NCBI GenBank assembly: GCA_021785655.1
Contig: JAJYET010000008.1
Span: forward strand, 1 to 64,000
DNA length: 64,000 nt
Direction of reading: 5' to 3'
From: a bacterium
Lineage (GTDB): Bacteria > Chloroflexota > Dormibacteria > Aeolococcales > Bog-877
A program made the position numbers and the translations under genes. Below, piece by piece: positions 58,441-64,000 of this stretch (positions within the stretch are counted from its first letter, which is position 1; each line of letters starts with the position of its first letter). The notes under the pieces are model-generated. The model was not told the DNA's origin. It searched no databases and saw only the letters and a list, made by a program, of their open reading frames with translations.

Positions 58441-58605
58441 GGCCGGTCTCCTGGCTTGCGGATCGGCGTCCTGGGTCCGCCTTCCCGGGGATCACCCGGT
58501 GGCCGCTGGACCTGGACTCCCCGCTCACAGTTGCGCGACAGCTCCGGACTTGGGACGGATCCCGCACCGGATTCCCATTCGCCTCGGGGGCTATTCGGTT
58601 GTCCC
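58441..58605 (-). ncRNA. Cobalamin riboswitch
   Basis: Reverse complement carries tgggaatccggtgcgggatcc...gcgcaactgtgagcgg...gccaccgg...cgggaaggcgg...gatccgcaagccaggagaccggcc, matching the B12-box/cobalamin consensus. Confidence 0.93.
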
Positions 58606-58650
58606 GGCCATGATAAGGCGCCTCTGTGGCGGGCCGCCCGGGCGCCTGCC

Positions 58651-59049
58651 TCAGCCTTCCACGTCGAGGTCGGTGGCCTGGGCGGCGTGCACCCGGAAGA
58701 GGAGCTTGTGCATCTGCCGGGTCAGCTGGAGGCGCTCCTCCTCGAGCCGGTGGCGGCGTCGCCCCTGGTGAATGAGGTTGAGCGTGCCTCCGGCGGCGAT
58801 GCAGGCCCCGACGTCACTGGTGACGTTGGTGTAGTTGCCGCCGATCAGCTCCGCCCTGGCGCTCACGGCCAAGCCCAGAAGCGGGAGCACCACCAGGTAG
58901 ATCCCCAGGCCGATGAGGAAGATCACGTGGGCCTTACTGGAGAGGACCCGCGGGACATAGCCCAGGATGTGGTCGAAGCGGGACTCCGGAGTCGCGAGGC
59001 TGGCCAGGGAGTCGAACTGGCTGTTGGTGCCGACCTGGTCTTCTGGCAC
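58651..59049 (-). CDS. Hypothetical membrane protein (2 TM)
   Basis: HVIFLIGLGIYLVVLPLLGLAV...NVTSDVGACIAAGGTLNLIHQGRRRHRLEEERLQLTRQMHKLL. Confidence 0.65.
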   Translation of the reverse strand: MPEDQVGTNSQFDSLASLATPESRFDHILGYVPRVLSSKAHVIFLIGLGIYLVVLPLLGLAVSARAELIGGNYTNVTSDVGACIAAGGTLNLIHQGRRRHRLEEERLQLTRQMHKLLFRVHAAQATDLDVEG

Positions 59050-59148
59050 GGAGGTCTCCTCCGCGGCGTGGCCCCCCGGCGGAGGGCACGGTCAACCGCC
59101 GCTCAGGCCCGCAATCCTAAGTCGGCGGGACCCGGGAGCGGCCGGCTC

Positions 59149-60198
59149 TCAGTAGAAGACCTTGGCGAGCTCGTAGAGGTCCTCGGGGACTCGGCGCTGA
59201 CTCTCGACCACGGCGGCGATCTCCGCCACGGCCACGGCGTCCCCTCGCTTCACCGGAATCTTGCCGAAGGCGCCCTGGACCGCCAGGTCGTAGGCCGCGG
59301 CGCCGACCCGGGTCGCCCAGATCCGGTCGTACGCGGTGGGGGCTCCGCCCCTCTGGGTGTACCCGAGGACCGTCACCCGGGCCTCGAACCCCGTGGCCCC
59401 CTCCAACGCCTCCGCCAGCTGGGCTCCGATCCCGCGTCGGCTGAGGAGGGCGTGGCCGAACTGGTCTCGTGCCTCCGGGGCGACCTCGAAGTCAGCCAGC
59501 CCGCCCACGGTGGCTCCCTCAGCCACCACCACGATGGAGAAGTCACGTCCTCGGGTCCGTCGGCCCCGCAGGTGGTGGGCGATCTGGGAGAGCTCGACCG
59601 GGAACTCGGGGATGATGATCATGTCGGCCCCACCCGCCAGTCCGCCCATCACCGCCACCCACCCCGTGTCACGGCCCATGACCTCGACCACCATCACCCG
59701 ATGGTGCGCGGCAGCGGTGGTGTGCAGGCGGTCGAGGGCCTCGGTGACGATGGCCACCGCGCTGTCGAACCCGATGCAGTACTCCGTCACCTGGAGGTCG
59801 TTGTCCATGGTCTTGGGCACGCCGACCACCGGGAGCCCCTGGGCGGCGAGCGCTCCCGCCACCGACAGGGTGTCGTCACCCCCCATGGCCACCAGCGCGT
59901 CCAGTTCGAGCTCGCCGATCCGGGAGGCGACCTGGGCGAGGCTCCCCTGGCTCTTAAGGGGATTGACCCGGGAGGTGCCCAGCATGGTGCCCCCGACGGC
60001 CAGGATCCCGGAGACCTCGTGAGGGTCGACGACGCGCGTCTGATGAGGTTCCACCAGCCCCGCCCACCCGTTGCGCACCCCGACCACCTCGCCGTGGTCC
60101 GCCTGGGCCCTGCGCACCACGGCGCGGATCGCCGCGTTGAGCCCCGGAGCATCGCCGCCACCGGTCAGGATTCCCAGCCGCATGACCTCACTCCCCAC
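59149..60198 (-). CDS. 6-phosphofructokinase family with PPi-type signature (GGDDT, PKTMDND)
   Basis: LGILTGGGDAPGLNAAIRAVV; VAMGGDDTLSVAG; GVPKTMDNDLQVTEYCIGFDSA; VEVMGRDTGWVA; likely true start MRLGILTGG at 60183. Confidence 0.9.
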   Translation of the reverse strand: MGSEVMRLGILTGGGDAPGLNAAIRAVVRRAQADHGEVVGVRNGWAGLVEPHQTRVVDPHEVSGILAVGGTMLGTSRVNPLKSQGSLAQVASRIGELELDALVAMGGDDTLSVAGALAAQGLPVVGVPKTMDNDLQVTEYCIGFDSAVAIVTEALDRLHTTAAAHHRVMVVEVMGRDTGWVAVMGGLAGGADMIIIPEFPVELSQIAHHLRGRRTRGRDFSIVVVAEGATVGGLADFEVAPEARDQFGHALLSRRGIGAQLAEALEGATGFEARVTVLGYTQRGGAPTAYDRIWATRVGAAAYDLAVQGAFGKIPVKRGDAVAVAEIAAVVESQRRVPEDLYELAKVFY

Positions 60199-60358
60199 TT
60201 GCCCTACTTCCTCCAGGGCAGGATACCGCCGGCCCTGCCAGCGACCCTCCTGCTAGGTGATTACCCGCAGTCGGGGCCGCGGGAATCGCCCTGGGAGCCG
60301 CCGGCTACCGGGGCCAACATGGATCCCAGCCATCCGACCAAGGAAGTTGGGAGCACTT

Positions 60359-61024
60359 ATGAAGGCGAAAGTGGACCGGCGGGAAGCGGCGGAACCGGGG
60401 ATGTGGGTCCTTGGGGCCCTCATGGTGGCGGCGCTGGCAGCGGCCGCGGTCCTGATCGGGGGCTTCGCGACCAGCTTTGGCGGCCACCTGAAGGTCACCC
60501 AGACGGCGGTTCCGGTCAGCATCACCTCGGGCACCACATCGGCGACTCTGAACCTCACGATCGTCACCGGGGAGATGATGGGGCAGGGTGCCCAGGGCCC
60601 CGCCTACGTGCCTTCTGACTTCACCGTGCCGGCCCACTCCACGGTCAAGGTGACGGTCACCGACTTCGACAACGCCACGCCCCTGACTGGGGTACTCACC
60701 AAGTACGCCAAGGTGACCGGGACCGTGGGCGGCGTGATGACCGTCCAGGGGATCAACCCAGTGGCCCCCAACACCACCGTGGGGGCACCCAGGACCATGA
60801 GCCATCTGGCTCCCGGCCTGGTCGGCCATACCCTCACCATTCCCCGTCTCGGGATCAACGTGCCCATGGCCGGCCAGTCGAGGATCACCTTCTACATCAA
60901 GACCGGCAACCCTGGCGTTTACCAGTGGCAGTGCATGGATCCGTGCGGCTCCGGCGACAGCGGACTGGGCGCCCCGATGGGGGAGGACGGGTACATGACC
61001 GGAACCATGACGGTAGCCGGCTGA
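60359..61024 (+). CDS. Membrane-anchored cupredoxin-like protein
   Basis: N-terminal TM; GHTLTIPRLGINVPM...VYQWQCMDPCGSGDSGLGAPMGEDGYMTGTMTV. Confidence 0.65.
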   Translation: MKAKVDRREAAEPGMWVLGALMVAALAAAAVLIGGFATSFGGHLKVTQTAVPVSITSGTTSATLNLTIVTGEMMGQGAQGPAYVPSDFTVPAHSTVKVTVTDFDNATPLTGVLTKYAKVTGTVGGVMTVQGINPVAPNTTVGAPRTMSHLAPGLVGHTLTIPRLGINVPMAGQSRITFYIKTGNPGVYQWQCMDPCGSGDSGLGAPMGEDGYMTGTMTVAG

Positions 61025-61199
61025 CGACGTCCCGGGGGGGACGGGTGTAGGAGCCCCGAGGGGGGGTGACATCGCCCTTCGCGACCGGACCGGGAGCAGG
61101 CCCCGACAGGGGCCTCTCCCGGTCACTTGCCTCACCGCACATGCCTGGAGATGACCACGGCCGCGCCACCATCAGGCGTGGGCCAGCATCTCGCCGGGC

Positions 61200-61628
61200 G
61201 GCTCAGCACAGGTGAAGATGGACGAGGGGGGCCCGACTTCGATCGGTGTGCACTTGGCAATCTCCCGCTACCGGGGCCGGCGGACCTGCCGGCCGGGGCG
61301 CTGGCCGCCGGCCTGTCCAGGAACCTGGAAAGCATCTCCAGGATCCTCAGTTCCCGCTTCCAGCGGGTCCGGGTCACTGTTCGGCTGGAACGGCAGGACG
61401 CACCCCCGGGTCATCCGCGCGGCCTACCTGGTGGAGGTGACGACGCCGGAGCCGGATGAACGGCGCCAGCTGCTCCACCGCGACCTCCGAAAGTACGGCA
61501 CCATCACCAATAGCCTGGCCGCCGTCCGTGAGCTCTCCGGCGAGCTGCGGCCGGCGGCTGAGGGGGAGGGTGGGGACAGGCCCGGGACCTTTGACCCGCG
61601 CGGTCCGACGGGAGCCGCCCACTCGTAA
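61200..61628 (+). pseudogene. Frameshifted ORF, possibly OsmC-like
   Basis: LSRNLESISRILSSRFQRVRVTVRLERQDAP in one frame continues as RVIRAAYLVEVTTPEPDERRQLLHRDLRKYGTITNSLA in another; removing one C from C5 at 61403-61407 joins them. Confidence 0.4.
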
Positions 61629-61658
61629 CCGGGGCGGTTCGGCCGGCGTTCTCAGGGC

Positions 61659-62228
61659 GTGGCACGGTGGCGGTGGGCGGCCCTGGTGGTCATCATCAGT
61701 GGCTGCGCGGCGGCTCCCCGGCCACTTCCCATCGCCACCAGGATGCTGATGGTCCCGGGCCGTGCACCCGGTCTTTCCTACTCCTATCCCCCGGGATGGT
61801 CGACGGCGAGTTCGAGCTTCCCGAGCAGCTTCACCTTCATGGTGGCCGCGATCAGCAACCAGCGCCTTCGGAACCCCTGCTTCCACCACGGCAACGTCTA
61901 CGGTTGCGGCCAGCCACTGGACAGCCTGCAACCGGCGGCGATGCTCGTCGAGTGGTGGGAGAACGGCGATCCGCGGTGGCTGCTCGCCGACCAGCCCGGA
62001 TCGCCAATCTCGGTCGACGGGCTCCCGGCCAAGATGGAGCAGGGAGCCAGCGCCCTCCCCGCCTGCTCGGGGCTTGAAGCAACCAGTGCCATCTCGGTGG
62101 TGGTGGCCCGTCCCCAAGCCCCTGGCAACTACGTGGAGTTCGTCGCCTGCATGCGCGGTCCTCACCTCAGCCGCCAGACCTCCCTCGCGATGGCGATGCT
62201 GAACTCCGCGCGGTTCAGCTCCGGCTGA
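61659..62228 (+). CDS. Hypothetical lipoprotein
   Basis: Signal/lipobox LVVIISGC; no family recognised. Confidence 0.6.
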   Translation: MARWRWAALVVIISGCAAAPRPLPIATRMLMVPGRAPGLSYSYPPGWSTASSSFPSSFTFMVAAISNQRLRNPCFHHGNVYGCGQPLDSLQPAAMLVEWWENGDPRWLLADQPGSPISVDGLPAKMEQGASALPACSGLEATSAISVVVARPQAPGNYVEFVACMRGPHLSRQTSLAMAMLNSARFSSG

Positions 62229-62544
62229 CCTCCGGCGCCGACCGCGGGCGAAGACAGTCCAGCCCTTCTTCAGCCCCCTCCCCCCGGGAGCAGACGCCCC
62301 CGACCGGCTTGGGGGGTGCCACTTCGGCCGGCAGTTGCCCGGGCTAACCGGCCCAGACGCAGGGGGACGCGCGGCGCCGCGCGCTCCGCTCCAGCCGGTG
62401 GGGAGGGCGAATCCAAGCCGGCGGGGCTGGCGCTTGACGCGGGCGGCGCCGGGTGCTTGCGTACGCGAATCGCCGCCCGCGCTGTGCCGCGACCCATCCC
62501 CGGCATCTGCCCCCCGCGCCGCTCCGCCCCGGAGGTTTTCGCCC

Positions 62545-63111
62545 ATGGCCTATCAGATCCGTACCCTGGACTCCTCGACCTGGGACGCGTTCGCGGACCT
62601 GGTGGAGCGCAACCACGGGATCTTCGGCGGCTGCTGGTGTATCGGGTATCACCCGGAGTGCGGCCAGCGGGGCGTCAACTACCGGGAGGCGAAGGAAGGA
62701 AGGGTCCGGAGCGGCCGGGCCCACGCCGCCCTGGTGTTCGACACGGATGGCCGGGCCCAGGGGTGGTGCCAGTTCGGCAGCCCCGAGGAGCTCTCGAACA
62801 TCAAGCACGCGCGCGAGTACTTCAAGGACCCGCCGCCGCGCCCGGACTGGCGGATCACCTGCTTTTTCGTCGACCTGCGGCATCGCCGCCAGGGCATTGC
62901 GCGGGCAGCCCTGGAAGGAGCGCTCGAGCAGATCGCCCGTTCCGGCGGCGGTCTGGTGGAGGCGATTCCCGAGATCACCGCCGGCCGCGAGGCGCCGGGG
63001 CGCTTTCTCTTCAGCGCCAGCGTCGAACTCTTCGAGGAGTACGGCTTCACCCGAGTCCGCCAGGTGGGAAAGCACGCCTGGATCGTGAGCCGTGTAGTCG
63101 GTCGCAGCTGA
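62545..63111 (+). CDS. GNAT family N-acetyltransferase
   Basis: MAYQIRTLDSSTWDAFADLVERNHGIFGGCWCIGYH...ITCFFVDLRHRRQGIARAALEGALEQIA...FLFSASVELFEEYGF. Confidence 0.88.
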   Translation: MAYQIRTLDSSTWDAFADLVERNHGIFGGCWCIGYHPECGQRGVNYREAKEGRVRSGRAHAALVFDTDGRAQGWCQFGSPEELSNIKHAREYFKDPPPRPDWRITCFFVDLRHRRQGIARAALEGALEQIARSGGGLVEAIPEITAGREAPGRFLFSASVELFEEYGFTRVRQVGKHAWIVSRVVGRS

Positions 63112-63139
63112 GCGGCAGCGGTCGCGCCCGGGAGCGCCT

Positions 63140-63580
63140 TTAGGGGCCGGAGCGCTCGTAGAGCCGCACCTCGGCCCGTTCGGCTGCCGCTCGCACCCGC
63201 GGCAGGGGACCTTCCAGCATCTTGAGCGCGGCGCTCAGGGCGTCTTCAGGGCCCTGCTGCGCGATCACCTTGGCTGCCATTTCGCGGACCCGCCAAGCCG
63301 GATCTGCGGTGGACCGTACGACGGCTGGCACCGGTATTTGGTCGCACGCGTACAGGAGTCCGCGACACGCCCACACCCGCGGCCAAGAGCCACCCCTGGC
63401 CCCCTCGCGGCCGGACAGGACGGGCTCTGCGTGCGGACCTCCGAGTGCCAGGATCAGAAAGTCGTCGGCGCCCCGTCCTTCGAGCAGGTCGATGCAGCCG
63501 GCGCGGAAAGACGGCCTGCCCCGGCGTGCGCACTCGGCCTCCACGCTCTGCCGCGGAGTGACCCCCCAAATGCCGGGCAC
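63140..63580 (-). CDS. HEAT-repeat domain protein
   Basis: WPRVWACRGLLYACDQ..VVRSTADPAWRVREMAAKVIAQQGPEDALSAALKMLEGPLPRVRAAAERAEVRL. Confidence 0.7.
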   Translation of the reverse strand: MPGIWGVTPRQSVEAECARRGRPSFRAGCIDLLEGRGADDFLILALGGPHAEPVLSGREGARGGSWPRVWACRGLLYACDQIPVPAVVRSTADPAWRVREMAAKVIAQQGPEDALSAALKMLEGPLPRVRAAAERAEVRLYERSGP

Positions 63581-64000
63581 CGCGCCAGGGTGTCAGAACT
63601 GAGTTCGCCAGGAGAACAACACTCTGCAGGCGTTGCCTCCTTTCCGGGTCTGGTCGGTCCGGGGTGTCACGCTTATGCCAGGCCGTTCGACTCTGTGTGG
63701 TAACACCCCCGGCCACCACCTAGACCGCTCGGCACCCCGGCCGGCTGCAAGCTTCGGGCTGGGCCTCTCGCAGCAAATGAGCCAGCTGGGAAGGATTCGA
63801 AGCTCGGATCGCGCAATGCAGAGTGGCTTGTCATTTGGAGATCCTCCGTGGGCGCTGGCGCGCAGTCTCGCGCGGCGCGTGAGCCGGCCCCACACTCCTC
63901 CGACTCGGAACGGCTCACGACCCCGTCACTTGCTGGCAAGGCTCAGGCCGCGGTTGGGGCGAGGACGCGTCGGACGCCTCCAGTTCCCCGCCCCACGGGC

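Noticed and set aside
63581-64000. Possible mobile element or RNA gene at the right edge
   Set aside because: No transposase motif, terminal repeats or rRNA/tRNA signature could be supported; short ORFs look random
1-64000. CRISPR arrays, restriction-modification, toxin-antitoxin or defence islands
   Set aside because: No regularly spaced repeats and no nuclease, methyltransferase or toxin families recognised in the ORF translations

Overview
A high-GC bacterial chromosomal segment, very probably from a monoderm-type lineage with Actinobacteria/Chloroflexota/Dormibacterota-like gene content (the taxonomy is inference only). It is mostly housekeeping and accessory metabolism. Left to right: a decayed left edge (truncated TetR gene, ABC-ATPase remnants with in-frame TAG stops, a TIGR03086-type gene); GntR regulator + orphan peptide-binding lipoprotein + TldD/TldE; SDR; PntAA-PntAB-PntB transhydrogenase; GltD-like Fe-S flavoprotein + 2-oxoacid:ferredoxin oxidoreductase alpha/beta; PadR + HAAS-type membrane protein; thiolase; OtsA/OtsB; holin-like/DUF3618-like proteins; MacB/FtsX-type ABC exporter; MetF-like protein; PLP decarboxylase; MFS pump behind a MerR-type palindrome; AccA/AccD; FabH/FabF; anchored HtrA-like protease; UbiA/CtaB-like prenyltransferase + His-rich polytopic membrane protein; frameshifted FMN reductase abutting tRNA-Lys(CTT); OmpR-type regulator/kinase pair divergent from an ECF-like sigma factor and a full Tad (Flp pilus) secretion operon; MFS; a cobalamin riboswitch in front of a lipoprotein + EcfT + fused EcfAA' + S-component operon; a phosphofructokinase with PPi-type signature residues; a cupredoxin-like exported protein. 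The strongest leads are the B12-riboswitch ECF/lipoprotein cassette, the Tad locus with two Lys-less ParA-like ATPases and its own regulatory trio, the PPi-type PFK, and the CtaB-like/His-rich membrane protein pair. I saw no CRISPR array, rRNA operon or intact mobile element. All homology statements are from reading the supplied translations; no searches were run.
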